Shown here: positions 48,844-58,355 of the stretch, piece by piece
Layout of the letters: the number at the start of each line of letters is the position of its first letter
How positions within the stretch are numbered: the first letter of the stretch is position 1
DNA from: Pseudoalteromonas arabiensis
Lineage (GTDB): Bacteria; Pseudomonadota; Gammaproteobacteria; Enterobacterales; Alteromonadaceae
Length of the DNA: 64,000 nucleotides
Assembly: GCF_001550155.1 (NCBI RefSeq)
Contig: NZ_LRUF01000019.1
Location: forward strand, 248,001 to 312,000
Direction: 5' to 3'
Position numbers and translations under genes: made by a program
The notes under the pieces: model-generated
The model's input: only the letters and a program-made list of their open reading frames with translations
Told to the model about the DNA's origin: nothing
Databases searched by the model: none

Positions 48844-50187
48844 ATGCATATTCATATTCTTGGAATTTGTGGCACCTTTATGGGTGGTATCGCCGCAATC
48901 GCTAAATCGTTAGGTCATACAGTGACAGGCTCTGATCAAAATGTGTACCCGCCGATGAGCACACAATTAGAAGAGCTGGGTATCACTCTAACTCAAGGTT
49001 ATGACGTTGCACAACTTGAGCCAACCCCTGATATGGTGGTGATTGGTAATGCCATGAGCCGTGGCAATCCCTGTGTTGAATATGTGCTTGATAAAGGCTT
49101 GCCTTATACCTCAGGCCCAGAATGGTTAAAACATAATTTATTGCAGAATTCGTGGGTTTTAGCTGTTGCGGGTACGCATGGCAAAACAACTACAGCGAGT
49201 ATGCTGGCATGGTTATTAGAGTATGCCAGTATGAAACCTGGGTTTTTAATTGGTGGCATAGTGCAAAATTTTGGCGTGTCTGCACGTGTTGGCGAAACCC
49301 CATTTTTTGTAATTGAAGCCGACGAATACGATACCGCTTTTTTTGATAAACGCAGTAAGTTTGTACATTACTTACCACGCACTTTGATTCTAAATAATCT
49401 TGAATTTGATCATGCGGATATTTTTGAAGATTTAAATGCAATAAAGAAACAATTTCACCACCTGATGCGTACACTACCTTGTAGTGGCAAAGTCATTTGG
49501 CCAAGCCAAGATGAAGCACTACAAGAGGTGATTGAAAGAGGTCTTTGGAGCGAGAGCGAAACACTGTCGGGTGACTGGGATTACCGTTTACTTAAAGCTG
49601 ATGGCAGTGAATTTGAAGTGTTATTAGCTGGGGAAGTGCAGGGCGTTGTGTCATGGCAAGCGATGGGCGAGCACAATGTTAAAAATGCTATTATGGCCAT
49701 TGCAGCCGCTCGTCATGTAGGGATTGCTGTGTCAGTGAGCATTGCTGGTTTAGCAGAGTTTATTTCTCCTAAGCGCCGCATGGAGCTAAAAGCCGATGTG
49801 AATGGTATTAAAGTGTATGACGATTTTGCACATCACCCAACGGCAATTAAAACAACTCTTGCAGGTTTACGTGCAAAAGTGGGCGATGAGAAGATTATTG
49901 CCATTTTAGAGCCGCGTTCAAACACCATGAAAATGGGTGTGCATCAACAAACCTTGATTGATTCTCTAAGAGCTGCCGATGACGTGTATTTATTTGAACC
50001 TGAAAACTTAAGCTGGTCATTAAAAGAATACGCAGATAAAGCAGGTATGCATTGTATGCCAAGCACTGAGGAAATCATTGCCGCAGTTGCTGAAGGAAGT
50101 GCGCCGTCACAACATATTTTAATAATGAGTAATGGTGGCTTTGAAGGTATTCATCAGCGTTTAATCAGCACACTTGAACAAAACTAA
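48844..50187 (+). CDS. mpl: UDP-N-acetylmuramate:L-alanyl-gamma-D-glutamyl-meso-diaminopimelate ligase
   Basis: Recycles the murein tripeptide by ligating it to UDP-MurNAc. 447 residues of the Mur ligase family. N-terminal [23 protein letters not shown] loop [11 protein letters not shown] at 110-120, central [15 protein letters not shown] near 160-174. It starts the unit mpl-ubiX-yadG-yadH-trmB-like, in which successive genes overlap or nearly touch. GGACAG precedes the ATG. Confidence 0.95.
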   Translation: MHIHILGICGTFMGGIAAIAKSLGHTVTGSDQNVYPPMSTQLEELGITLTQGYDVAQLEPTPDMVVIGNAMSRGNPCVEYVLDKGLPYTSGPEWLKHNLLQNSWVLAVAGTHGKTTTASMLAWLLEYASMKPGFLIGGIVQNFGVSARVGETPFFVIEADEYDTAFFDKRSKFVHYLPRTLILNNLEFDHADIFEDLNAIKKQFHHLMRTLPCSGKVIWPSQDEALQEVIERGLWSESETLSGDWDYRLLKADGSEFEVLLAGEVQGVVSWQAMGEHNVKNAIMAIAAARHVGIAVSVSIAGLAEFISPKRRMELKADVNGIKVYDDFAHHPTAIKTTLAGLRAKVGDEKIIAILEPRSNTMKMGVHQQTLIDSLRAADDVYLFEPENLSWSLKEYADKAGMHCMPSTEEIIAAVAEGSAPSQHILIMSNGGFEGIHQRLISTLEQN

Positions 50188-50209
50188 CCAGTATACGGAG
50201 CATAACTGT

Positions 50210-50833
50210 ATGCAATTTAAAGATAAAATAACCTTAGCTTTTAGCGGTGCCTCAGGTGCCCCTTATGGCTTACGGTTACTAGAGGTATTACTTGAGCAGC
50301 AGTTTCAGGTGTATGTACTGATCTCAAGTGCGGCAAGAGTGGTGCTTGATACTGAATCGAATATAAAACTGTCGGGCAACGAAGATAAAGCAACTGAACA
50401 GCTCAGTACACTCTTTAATGCCGCGCCAGAACAACTAAAAGTATTTGGTAAAGATAACTGGTTTAGTCCTGTTGCCTCTGGCTCAGCTGCGCCGAAGAAA
50501 ATGGTGGTTTGCCCATGTAGTGCAGGCTCAGTGTCTGCCATTGCAGTTGGGGCATCAGATAACTTACTTGAGCGCGCCGCTGACGTGGTTATAAAAGAAC
50601 GTGGGCAGCTGATTTTAGTCCCGCGTGAAACGCCATTTAGCGAGATTCATCTTGAAAACATGCTGAAACTAGCAAAGCTTGGCGTAACCATTATGCCTGC
50701 GGCACCTGGGTTTTATCACCAGCCTGAGCAGATTTCAGATCTGGTTGATTTTATGGTGGCGCGAATTTTAGATCATTTAAACATTGAACATACTTTGACG
50801 AAACGTTGGGGTTATGGAGAGGGCAAACAGTGA
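50210..50833 (+). CDS. ubiX: Flavin prenyltransferase UbiX
   Basis: Makes prenylated FMN, the cofactor of the ubiquinone-pathway decarboxylase UbiD. 207 residues from ATG 50210 (GGAG 10 nt upstream); the frame is open 12 codons further. FMN-binding [18 protein letters not shown] near 8-25 and [27 protein letters not shown] near 100-126 are typical (short excerpts of a longer motif). Overlaps yadG through GTGA. Confidence 0.94.
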   Translation: MQFKDKITLAFSGASGAPYGLRLLEVLLEQQFQVYVLISSAARVVLDTESNIKLSGNEDKATEQLSTLFNAAPEQLKVFGKDNWFSPVASGSAAPKKMVVCPCSAGSVSAIAVGASDNLLERAADVVIKERGQLILVPRETPFSEIHLENMLKLAKLGVTIMPAAPGFYHQPEQISDLVDFMVARILDHLNIEHTLTKRWGYGEGKQ

Positions 50834-51759
50834 GCGAAAAAACGATCGCATTAAATATTGAAGGCCTGAAAAAGGTTTATAAAAATGGTGTTGAAGCTGT
50901 AAAAGGCATTGATTTACAAGTTCAGCAAGGCGACTTCTTTGCTTTGCTTGGCCCAAATGGGGCTGGTAAATCAACCACCATTGGTGTTATCTCATCGTTA
51001 GTGAACAAAAGCGCTGGTCGCGTAGAGGTATTTGGTCACGACATTGATACTCACCTTGAAGCCGCTAAATCTGAACTTGGTTTAGTGCCGCAAGAATTTA
51101 ATTTCAGTCAGTTTGAAACGCTTAGCCAAATTTTGGTTAACCAAGCGGGTTATTATGGTGTACCCAGAAAGCTGGCGCATGAACGTGCTGAAAAGTATTT
51201 AAAGCAGCTCGGTTTATTTGAGAAAAAAGATAAGCAAGCGCGCACCCTTTCAGGTGGTATGAAACGCCGTTTAATGATTGCTCGTGCGCTGATGCATGAA
51301 CCTAAATTACTTATTTTAGATGAGCCAACTGCAGGTGTGGATATTGAGCTACGCCGCTCTATGTGGGATTTTCTTCGTGAGATAAATAAACAAGGTGTCA
51401 CCATTATCTTGACCACGCACTACCTCGAAGAAGCAGAGCTGCTATGTAAAAACATCGCGATTATCGACAGCGGCGTGATTGTTGAAAACACCACTATTAA
51501 AGCGTTACTTGCCAAGCTTGATAAAGAAACCTTTGTACTTGATTTAAAGCAGCCTGTGCAGCCAATTAGCATTGAAGGCTACAACTACACACAGACTGAT
51601 GACCATACTTTAGAAGTTGAAGTGGCAAAGTCTCAGGGCTTAAATCACGTATTTAGTGCGCTAACCGAGCAAGGTAACACAGTGCTTAGTATGCGAAATA
51701 AAGCAAACCGTTTAGAAGAGCTGTTTGTTGGATTATTAGAACAGGGGCGAGGCGAATAA
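50830..51759 (+). CDS. yadG: ABC transporter ATP-binding protein (YadG-like)
   Basis: ATPase of an ABC-2 type exporter. 309 residues from GTG 50830, overlapping the ubiX stop; GGAGAGGG lies upstream. Walker [10 protein letters not shown] at 41-49, signature LSGGMKRR near 142-149, Walker B LLILDEP near 162-168, H-loop TTHYLEEAE. The substrate is unknown for the E. coli pair YadGH as well. One-base overlap with yadH. Confidence 0.9.
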   Translation: MSEKTIALNIEGLKKVYKNGVEAVKGIDLQVQQGDFFALLGPNGAGKSTTIGVISSLVNKSAGRVEVFGHDIDTHLEAAKSELGLVPQEFNFSQFETLSQILVNQAGYYGVPRKLAHERAEKYLKQLGLFEKKDKQARTLSGGMKRRLMIARALMHEPKLLILDEPTAGVDIELRRSMWDFLREINKQGVTIILTTHYLEEAELLCKNIAIIDSGVIVENTTIKALLAKLDKETFVLDLKQPVQPISIEGYNYTQTDDHTLEVEVAKSQGLNHVFSALTEQGNTVLSMRNKANRLEELFVGLLEQGRGE

Positions 51760-52526
51760 TGTTTAAATATGGTGTAGCGCTAAAAAGTATTTGGATCAAA
51801 GAGTGTATTCGCTTTTTACGTATTTGGGTGCAAACCTTAGTACCGCCTGCAATCACGATGAGCCTGTATTTTGTGATTTTTGGTAACCTGATTGGTTCTC
51901 GTATCGGTGATATGGGCGGCTTTAGTTATATGGAGTTTATTGTACCAGGCCTGATTATGATGTCGGTGATCACCAACTCTTACTCGAATGTGGCCTCAAG
52001 CTTCTATTCAACTAAATTCCAAAAAAGCATAGAAGAGCTATTAGTTGCGCCAGTGCCAAATTACATTATTGTACTTGGCTACATGGGCGGTGGTATGACG
52101 CGTGGTATGTTAGTTGGTTTGATTGTTACCTGTGTATCTTTGTTGTTTGTTGATATTCAAATTCACAATATTTTTGTGATTATGGCAACGGTTATACTAA
52201 CCTCGGCTGTGTTTGCGTTAGGCGGACTTATTAACGCAATTTATGCTAATAGCTTTGATGATATTAGTATTATCCCAACCTTCATTTTAACGCCGCTGAC
52301 TTATCTTGGTGGGGTGTTTTACTCTATCACTTTATTGCCAGAATTTTGGCAAGGCGTATCGCAAGTAAACCCAATTATTTATATGGTAAATGCATTTCGG
52401 TATGGTTTCTTAGGTGTGTCTGATGTCGACTTATCGGTGGCATTTGGTGTACTTGGTTTATTTATTGTGGGTTTATTTACGTTAGCATTAACCCTAATCA
52501 AACGTGGTGTGGGGCTTAGACACTAA
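51759..52526 (+). CDS. yadH: ABC-2 type transporter permease (YadH-like)
   Basis: Membrane partner of YadG. 255 residues with about six TM helices; ABC-2 family block YMEFIVPGLIMMSVITNSYSN near 62-82 and FILTPLTYLGGVFYSITLLP near 175-194. Start and stop overlap the neighbours by one base (TAATG), indicating strict co-translation. Confidence 0.9.
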   Translation: MFKYGVALKSIWIKECIRFLRIWVQTLVPPAITMSLYFVIFGNLIGSRIGDMGGFSYMEFIVPGLIMMSVITNSYSNVASSFYSTKFQKSIEELLVAPVPNYIIVLGYMGGGMTRGMLVGLIVTCVSLLFVDIQIHNIFVIMATVILTSAVFALGGLINAIYANSFDDISIIPTFILTPLTYLGGVFYSITLLPEFWQGVSQVNPIIYMVNAFRYGFLGVSDVDLSVAFGVLGLFIVGLFTLALTLIKRGVGLRH

Positions 52527-53191
52527 TGACGGATGCAAATTCGAGAAGTATTGTATCGAATCAACCTAGCTTACATGAAAAGCTGGATGAAATTGTTTTA
52601 AAACACCTAAGTGCCGAATTTAAGAAGCCGATTGCAGAGCATACGCAAGCGGCTTTTGATCAGGTAAACGAAAAGGTGCAGACGTTTGCTGGGCCACTCA
52701 TTCTTGATTCATGCTGTGGTGTAGGGGAAAGTACCGCTAACTTAGCAAAGCGTCACCCAGATGCGTTAGTGATTGGTATAGATAAATCATCTCATCGCTT
52801 GGATAAGCATGACATTGAGTACAAGCAAACCGATGCAGGACAGTACATTTTAGTGCAAGCTGATTTAAACGATTTTTGGCGTTTAGCGGTGGCTGCTAAC
52901 TGGCAGCCCACGCACCATTACTTGTTGTATCCAAACCCTTGGCCAAAAGCCAAACACCTACAAAGGCGCTGGCACGGTGCTGCTATATTCCCATTTATTA
53001 TTAAATTAGGTGGGCGTTTAGAGCTTAGAAGCAACTGGGACATTTACGTGAAGGAATTTGCTCGCTCGCTTGAGCTTGCAGGGCATAAGTGCGATGTTGA
53101 GTTGTATGAAAGCGATACCGCTATTACACCATTTGAGCGTAAATATTGGGCCAGTGGCCAACAGAGTCATCGCTTAGTAATAAACCTATAA
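52526..53191 (+). CDS. TrmB-like SAM-dependent methyltransferase
   Basis: 221 residues related to tRNA (guanine46-N7)-methyltransferase TrmB. SAM motif LDSCCGVGESTANLA near 60-74, a GIDKS motif, and YPNPWPKAKHLQRRWHG near 132-148. The family signature normally reads PDPWPK; here Asp is Asn. The C-terminal TPFERKYWASGQ matches TrmB. Because of the changed motif and the position behind yadGH, it may be a paralogue with another or broader substrate; it could also be the only TrmB. Confidence 0.8.
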   Translation: MTDANSRSIVSNQPSLHEKLDEIVLKHLSAEFKKPIAEHTQAAFDQVNEKVQTFAGPLILDSCCGVGESTANLAKRHPDALVIGIDKSSHRLDKHDIEYKQTDAGQYILVQADLNDFWRLAVAANWQPTHHYLLYPNPWPKAKHLQRRWHGAAIFPFIIKLGGRLELRSNWDIYVKEFARSLELAGHKCDVELYESDTAITPFERKYWASGQQSHRLVINL

Positions 53192-53211
53192 CACGCACTG
53201 TGTCTTTGCCA

Positions 53212-55068
53212 TTATGACTGAGGCACATAAGGCGTGGGTGGCGCGAAGTGGTTTCCTTGCATTAATGTGATACCTGCTTTGGAAAGTGCTTCAGCCACTT
53301 GCTCGCTCTCGACTTGTTCGGCAACGACATCAAGGTTAAGTTGTTTGGCGTACTTCACTAAATGTTCAATAAACATATAGCTGTCATCATTGGTATGTGC
53401 TTGGCTAACTAAGCCACGGTCTAGCTTTAGACCATCAACTTCAAGCTTTAAGATATTTGAGAGGTTTGAATATCCTGCACCAAATTCGTTAATCATAACC
53501 TGCGCACCTTTATTTTTAAGTAAGCTAATAAATGCTTTTACTTCACTAAAGTAGGCAATTGCTTCTGTTTCATGAAACTCAAAAATAATATTGTTGGGTT
53601 GTGGGTAGCGTCTTAACTGCTGTTCTAAAAACTCACTTAAGCTGGGGTCCAGAATATCTTGCGCTGTAATATTAATGCTCCAGCTAATTGAGGTTTTTCG
53701 AAATTGCTCAATACAGCGAGTAAACATGGTACGTGTTAGTAATCCGTCCATTCGAGAGCGTTTCAAAACAGTTAGAAAGTAATCTGGTGTATAGATGCGC
53801 CCTTGTGCTGATGCCATTCTTGCTAAGCTTTCGTAATGAGTTACCTGCTTTGTTTGCGTATCATAAATGGGTTGGAAATAGGGAACGATACGATTGTTAT
53901 CAAACGCTTCTTTTACTTTTTTAGCCAGCTTTACATTGTATCTAAACTGTTCTTCTACTTGTTTAAAGACATTCTCGTAACGAATAATACGTTGATTGTT
54001 TAACTTTGCTTGTTGAAGAGCAATATGTGCGTTTTCAATCAGCATTAGCTTATTACCAGAGGCAATGCCTGCATGCAAACTAACATAAATAAACGGCTCG
54101 TTAAGTACAGGGATTGATTGATTAAAGGCGTGAATAGTGTCATCAAAGTCTTGCTCTGCACCGCGTGTATGTAACAGTGCTATTTTATTGGTAGCAAGAC
54201 GAAATACCAGCGCATCGTTGGGTAGGCGAGACTGAAAATAGTTCAATAAACTGGCCATTACCTTGTCGCTTACTTCTGTGCCATAAAAGCTACTAATATC
54301 CTCAACTTCATTAATTGTAATGACTGCAAGCTCCATGCGGTGCTTGGTGCTTTTTTTAAGGTAATATTCCAGCGCTACGTGGTTAGCAAAGCCTGTACGC
54401 GAATCCGTAGAAAGAGAGCGTTTAAGTTGTAAAAAGTAAAGCCCTGCAATTAAGGAGGCAATAAAAAAGAAGAAGCACCCTGTAATAGTCGCGCGTGTTA
54501 CGCTTAGTTGTAACTGTTGGTTGAGGTCAGTAATTGTTATATCGGCACCAGTAAGATAGGTATGGCCATTCTCATCGATGAAAGTAACAAAAATGCTTTT
54601 AAAGTGTCCCCATTGATCTTTTGACACTTCGAAAACAGGCTCTGTAGAAAAAAAAGCGTCTTTATTTATTTTGGTTGCTTCGGTGTAGGGATCCATAAAC
54701 TGCGTGATACGGCCGCCGTTTTGATCCTTTTGGGTATAACTCGATGCGCTAAAAAAAACGGTATCGTCCCGAAGTACCATAGAATACACATACGCTAAGT
54801 CCATTTGCTTGGCGTATTCTGAGAGGGCTCTCATTTTTTGCTTATAAACAGCCGAAGAGATTGGTATGCCAGCGTTGACTTGATTGTGGTAATCCTTACC
54901 TAAAATATGGTTAACACTCACAGCCGCATTGAGAAGCTTGGAATCAATGCCAGCCATTATCTCACTACGAGCGGTCTCATAGGTGTAGTAGATATAACCA
55001 AATAAGCTGATAAAAAAAGTGGCAAATCCATAAAGCAGCCAACCGGTCTTTTGCATTCCTTTGGACAT
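53212..55068 (-). CDS. Membrane-anchored GGDEF-EAL protein with degenerate catalytic motifs
   Basis: 618 residues. TM1 (about 9-29), a periplasmic sensor-like region (about 30-190), TM2 (about 192-215), then GGDEF-like (about 220-375) and EAL (about 395-615) domains. The GGDEF motif is replaced by LATNK. In the EAL domain the first Glu (ESLAR), Asn (NITAQ), Lys (LKLD), second-last Glu (AEQVE) and Gln (QGN) are kept, but the DD pair of DDFG is NE (INEFGAGYSNL). It is probably not a cyclase and perhaps a weak or inactive phosphodiesterase, which suggests a c-di-GMP-binding or protein-interaction role. Confidence 0.88.
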   Translation of the reverse strand: MSKGMQKTGWLLYGFATFFISLFGYIYYTYETARSEIMAGIDSKLLNAAVSVNHILGKDYHNQVNAGIPISSAVYKQKMRALSEYAKQMDLAYVYSMVLRDDTVFFSASSYTQKDQNGGRITQFMDPYTEATKINKDAFFSTEPVFEVSKDQWGHFKSIFVTFIDENGHTYLTGADITITDLNQQLQLSVTRATITGCFFFFIASLIAGLYFLQLKRSLSTDSRTGFANHVALEYYLKKSTKHRMELAVITINEVEDISSFYGTEVSDKVMASLLNYFQSRLPNDALVFRLATNKIALLHTRGAEQDFDDTIHAFNQSIPVLNEPFIYVSLHAGIASGNKLMLIENAHIALQQAKLNNQRIIRYENVFKQVEEQFRYNVKLAKKVKEAFDNNRIVPYFQPIYDTQTKQVTHYESLARMASAQGRIYTPDYFLTVLKRSRMDGLLTRTMFTRCIEQFRKTSISWSINITAQDILDPSLSEFLEQQLRRYPQPNNIIFEFHETEAIAYFSEVKAFISLLKNKGAQVMINEFGAGYSNLSNILKLEVDGLKLDRGLVSQAHTNDDSYMFIEHLVKYAKQLNLDVVAEQVESEQVAEALSKAGITLMQGNHFAPPTPYVPQS

Positions 55069-55302
55069 AATTATTCCTTTATCAGTGGTGTGATGATTAT
55101 ACTTAAAAAATAACTGGCTGATAGTAGAAAATTAGCGCAAATTTCATTGATACATCATTTTTTTGTCACCGAATTCGTGGCTTTTTAGCTTTAAACGAGA
55201 CATTTTTGTGATATTCCAGTAAAGTTAGCCAATTTCGTAGCAACAGTGCCGCTAAATTTAAACCTTATTGTTTCAGTATTAGGTGCATTTTAGCTGCTTA
55301 TA

Positions 55303-56943
55303 ATGGGTATTAAGATGGATCAAAAGCGTTGTGCCGTCGCCTCTAAAGAAAGTTTGATTCGTATTTTTACGGTGCCTGAAGCACCGGACTCAACCTTGAG
55401 TAGAATAGAATCAGAGATTTCAAGCAATCTTGCAGGATTCTTAAATGAGAATATTGCGGCAATTGAAAAGCCATTGCATGAGATAGAAAAAGATTTTCAG
55501 TCGGCAAATATCCCAGAAGAGCCCACTTTTGTCTCTGACTACGCGCAAGACATTATGGAGCAGTTAGTTGCACACTCAGTTCACACAGCTGCGCCAAGCT
55601 TTATTGGCCACATGACATCCGCTTTGCCACATTTTGTGTTACCGCTATCAAAATTGATGGTGGGTCTAAACCAAAACCTAGTAAAGATAGAAACGTCAAA
55701 AGCATTTACGCCACTAGAACGACAAGTTTTAGGGATGATGCACCATTTAGCCTATGGTGAAGAGGATGCGTTTTATAACAAGTGGATGCATAGTGCAAAA
55801 ACCTCGTTAGGCGCATTTTGTTCTGGGGGAACCGTTGCCAACATTACCGCCTTATGGATTGCTCGCAACCGTTTATTAAAAGCGGATGGTGACTATAAAG
55901 GTATTGCTGCACAGGGTTTAATCGCTGGAATGCTGCACTATGGTTACAAAGGCTTAGCTGTACTTGTATCTGAGCGAGGCCATTACTCATTAGGTAAAAC
56001 CGTTGATTTACTGGGTATCGGTCGCGATAACATCATTGCAATCGCAACTGGCGAAAATAATAAAGTTGATGTCGATGCGATGCGTAAAAAGGCTCATGAG
56101 CTTGAAGCGTCTGGTATTAAGGTAATGGCACTTGTGGGGGTTGCTGGGACAACTGAAACGGGTAGTATCGATCCACTAAACGAGATGGCTGATTTGAGCG
56201 AAGAGCTTGGCTGTCATTTTCATGTCGACGCTGCATGGGGCGGTGCTACCTTACTATCTTCAAATTACCGCCACCTTTTAAGCGGTATTGAGCGCGCTGA
56301 TTCAATTACCATTGATGCACACAAACAAATGTATGTGCCAATGGGCGCAGGTCTTGTGTTATTTAAAGACCCTGCTGCCACAGATGCAATAGAGCATCAT
56401 GCGGAATATATTCTTCGTAAAGGCTCTAAAGATTTAGGCAGTCATACTTTAGAGGGCAGTCGCCCAGGTATGGCAATGTTAGTGCATGCTTGCTTACGTG
56501 TTATTGGCCGTAAAGGCTACGAAATGTTGATTGACCGTAGTATCGTGAAAGCTCGTACTTTCGCCGACATGATTAAGCAGGATGAAGATTTTGAATTAAT
56601 CTCAGAGCCTGAGCTTTGCCTATTAACCTATCGCTACGTACCAAAAGAAATCCAAGCTAAGCTTAAAGATGCTGACGAAGAAACGAAGTTAGATATTTAC
56701 GCTTCGTTGAATCGTTTTACCGCAAGTATGCAAAAGCGTCAGCGTGAAGCAGGACGCTCTTTTGTATCGCGTACACGTTTAACACCTGCAAAATATGACC
56801 ATCAACCAACGGTTGTGTTTAGGGTTGTATTGGCTAATCCATTAACCTCTAAAACAATTCTCAAAGATATTTTAGCAGAGCAAAAAGTCCTAGCGAAAAC
56901 CGACCCTGTCTTTAAAAAGTACTTAAGTAAATATATGGATTAG
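55303..56943 (+). CDS. panP: PLP-dependent aspartate 1-decarboxylase PanP (putative)
   Basis: Group II PLP decarboxylase, 546 residues. The PLP Lys is in IDAHKQMYVPMGAG near 340; the HVDAAWGGA motif is near 308. The N-terminal RIFTVPEAPDSTL and PSFIGHMTSALPHF blocks match the PanP proteins of Vibrio and Shewanella, which make beta-alanine from aspartate for pantothenate in place of PanD. Glutamate or another amino acid as substrate cannot be excluded. ATG 55315 is an alternative start. Ends in a bidirectional terminator. Confidence 0.85.
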   Translation: MGIKMDQKRCAVASKESLIRIFTVPEAPDSTLSRIESEISSNLAGFLNENIAAIEKPLHEIEKDFQSANIPEEPTFVSDYAQDIMEQLVAHSVHTAAPSFIGHMTSALPHFVLPLSKLMVGLNQNLVKIETSKAFTPLERQVLGMMHHLAYGEEDAFYNKWMHSAKTSLGAFCSGGTVANITALWIARNRLLKADGDYKGIAAQGLIAGMLHYGYKGLAVLVSERGHYSLGKTVDLLGIGRDNIIAIATGENNKVDVDAMRKKAHELEASGIKVMALVGVAGTTETGSIDPLNEMADLSEELGCHFHVDAAWGGATLLSSNYRHLLSGIERADSITIDAHKQMYVPMGAGLVLFKDPAATDAIEHHAEYILRKGSKDLGSHTLEGSRPGMAMLVHACLRVIGRKGYEMLIDRSIVKARTFADMIKQDEDFELISEPELCLLTYRYVPKEIQAKLKDADEETKLDIYASLNRFTASMQKRQREAGRSFVSRTRLTPAKYDHQPTVVFRVVLANPLTSKTILKDILAEQKVLAKTDPVFKKYLSKYMD

Positions 56944-56955
56944 TGAGTGAATTAG

Positions 56956-56980
56956 AAAAGGGAGCATCAAGCTCCCTTTT
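56956..56980. terminator. Bidirectional terminator between panP and argE
   Basis: AAAAGGGAGC and GCTCCCTTTT form a perfect 10-bp stem with an ATCAA loop between convergent genes; the argE stop codon touches its edge. Confidence 0.88.
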
Positions 56981-58134
56981 TACTCATTACGAAAGCAACT
57001 TGCTTTAATCATTTTGCTGATGATTTCTTGTGAAGGTTTGACTTTTTCCATCGCTAAAAACTCATCGGGCTGGTGGGCTTGATTTATTGAACCAGGCCCC
57101 ATGACAATTGTTTCACAGCCAAGCTGTTGAATAAACGGTGCTTCAGTGCAGTAATTTACAGCAACGGCAGGCTGGCCTGATACTTGTTCGGCAAGTTTAA
57201 CAAGCGCAGTATCTGTACTGCCACTAAATGCTGGAATAGGCTCGTGTAAGTCAATAACACTCACCGCATTAGGGTAGTGTGCATTAATCTCTTCAGCAGC
57301 AGTTAGCAAAATTGCTTGCAGTTCTTGCACACTTAAACCTGGTAAAGGTCGCATATCAATGTGCATTTCACAGCAGCCGCAAATACGGTTTGCGTTATCG
57401 CCACCATGAATATGGCCAAGGTTTAAAGTTGGGTACGGGATTTGAAAATGTTCAATTGAATATTTATTCTTTAATTCTTCTTTAATGATTAACAATTTTG
57501 CAATCATTTTATGCATCACTTCAATGGCGTTTAAACCACGTTCTGGATCTGAACTATGGCCTGAGCGACCAATCACACGAATCGCAGTGCTCATGTGGCC
57601 TTTGTGAGTGAACACTGGGGTCATATCTGTTGGTTCACCTATAATACAGCGTGCTGGTTTTAAATTAGGATGACGACAAATTTGTTGCGCCCCTGCCATT
57701 GTGGTTTCTTCATCAGCGGTGGCAAGAATTAGTAATGGCTCTGTTTGTTTGGATTCATCGAGTTCACTGATTGCTTGCAACACAAAGGCAAAAAAACCTT
57801 TCATATCAATACTGCCTAAGCCATAAAGTTTGTTGTCATGCTCACTGAGTTGAAAAGGGTTATAGTTCCAGCGGCTATCATCAAAAGGTACCGTGTCGGT
57901 ATGACCTGCAAGCATTAAACCGCCATCACCCTCACCACGTTTCGCTAATAAGTTATAACGGCCTTTACCGTTTTCGAGCTCTGTTATTTCACATGTGAAA
58001 CCAAGGCTTTCGCACCAAGTAGCGAGCAAGGTGATCACCTCTTTATTGCTCATGCACAGAGAGTCTTCAATCGAACTGATTGAGGGGGCAGCAATTAGCT
58101 GCTGATACATAGATAAAAAAGAGGGGAATGACAT
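56980..58134 (-). CDS. argE: Acetylornithine deacetylase ArgE
   Basis: Hydrolyses N-acetylornithine to ornithine, the linear arginine route. 384 residues of the M20 metallo-peptidase family: AGHTDTVP at 76-83 (His78 and Asp80), SIDMKG near 108, TADEETTMAG near 143-152 with the catalytic Glu. Divergent from argCBFGH over a 221-bp region with an ARG box. Use of ArgE rather than ArgJ means acetylglutamate must be made anew by an ArgA activity. Confidence 0.96.
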   Translation of the reverse strand: MSFPSFLSMYQQLIAAPSISSIEDSLCMSNKEVITLLATWCESLGFTCEITELENGKGRYNLLAKRGEGDGGLMLAGHTDTVPFDDSRWNYNPFQLSEHDNKLYGLGSIDMKGFFAFVLQAISELDESKQTEPLLILATADEETTMAGAQQICRHPNLKPARCIIGEPTDMTPVFTHKGHMSTAIRVIGRSGHSSDPERGLNAIEVMHKMIAKLLIIKEELKNKYSIEHFQIPYPTLNLGHIHGGDNANRICGCCEMHIDMRPLPGLSVQELQAILLTAAEEINAHYPNAVSVIDLHEPIPAFSGSTDTALVKLAEQVSGQPAVAVNYCTEAPFIQQLGCETIVMGPGSINQAHQPDEFLAMEKVKPSQEIISKMIKASCFRNE

Positions 58135-58190
58135 AAAAAATCCAAAAATAATTATTCAATCTAATTGCATAACAATATAAAAGTATTTAT

Positions 58191-58208
58191 GATGAATATC
58201 AATTCACT
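58191..58208. promoter_or_regulatory. ARG box (ArgR operator) between argE and argC
   Basis: GATGAATATCAATTCACT contains TGAAT-N4-ATTCA, a full match to the core of the gammaproteobacterial ARG box. Degenerate half-sites lie nearby (TGCAT at 58166-58170, ATTCA at 58154-58158), as expected since ArgR hexamers bind box pairs. It would control both argE and argCBFGH. Confidence 0.85.
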
Positions 58209-58355
58209 TTTTAAGCATAAATATATTTTAAAACGGCACTATGAACACAAAACGACGATAACCTGATTTCATTACTTTAGACAGTGTTTTTATTCGCAAT
58301 TAGGCGAGTAATTTTAGGCGTATCGATAAATAGATTTAATAGGTAAAAGTAAGCA

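Noticed and set aside
48696..48905. Short frame between uppP and mpl
   Set aside because: Crosses the uppP terminator and the mpl start; shadow only.
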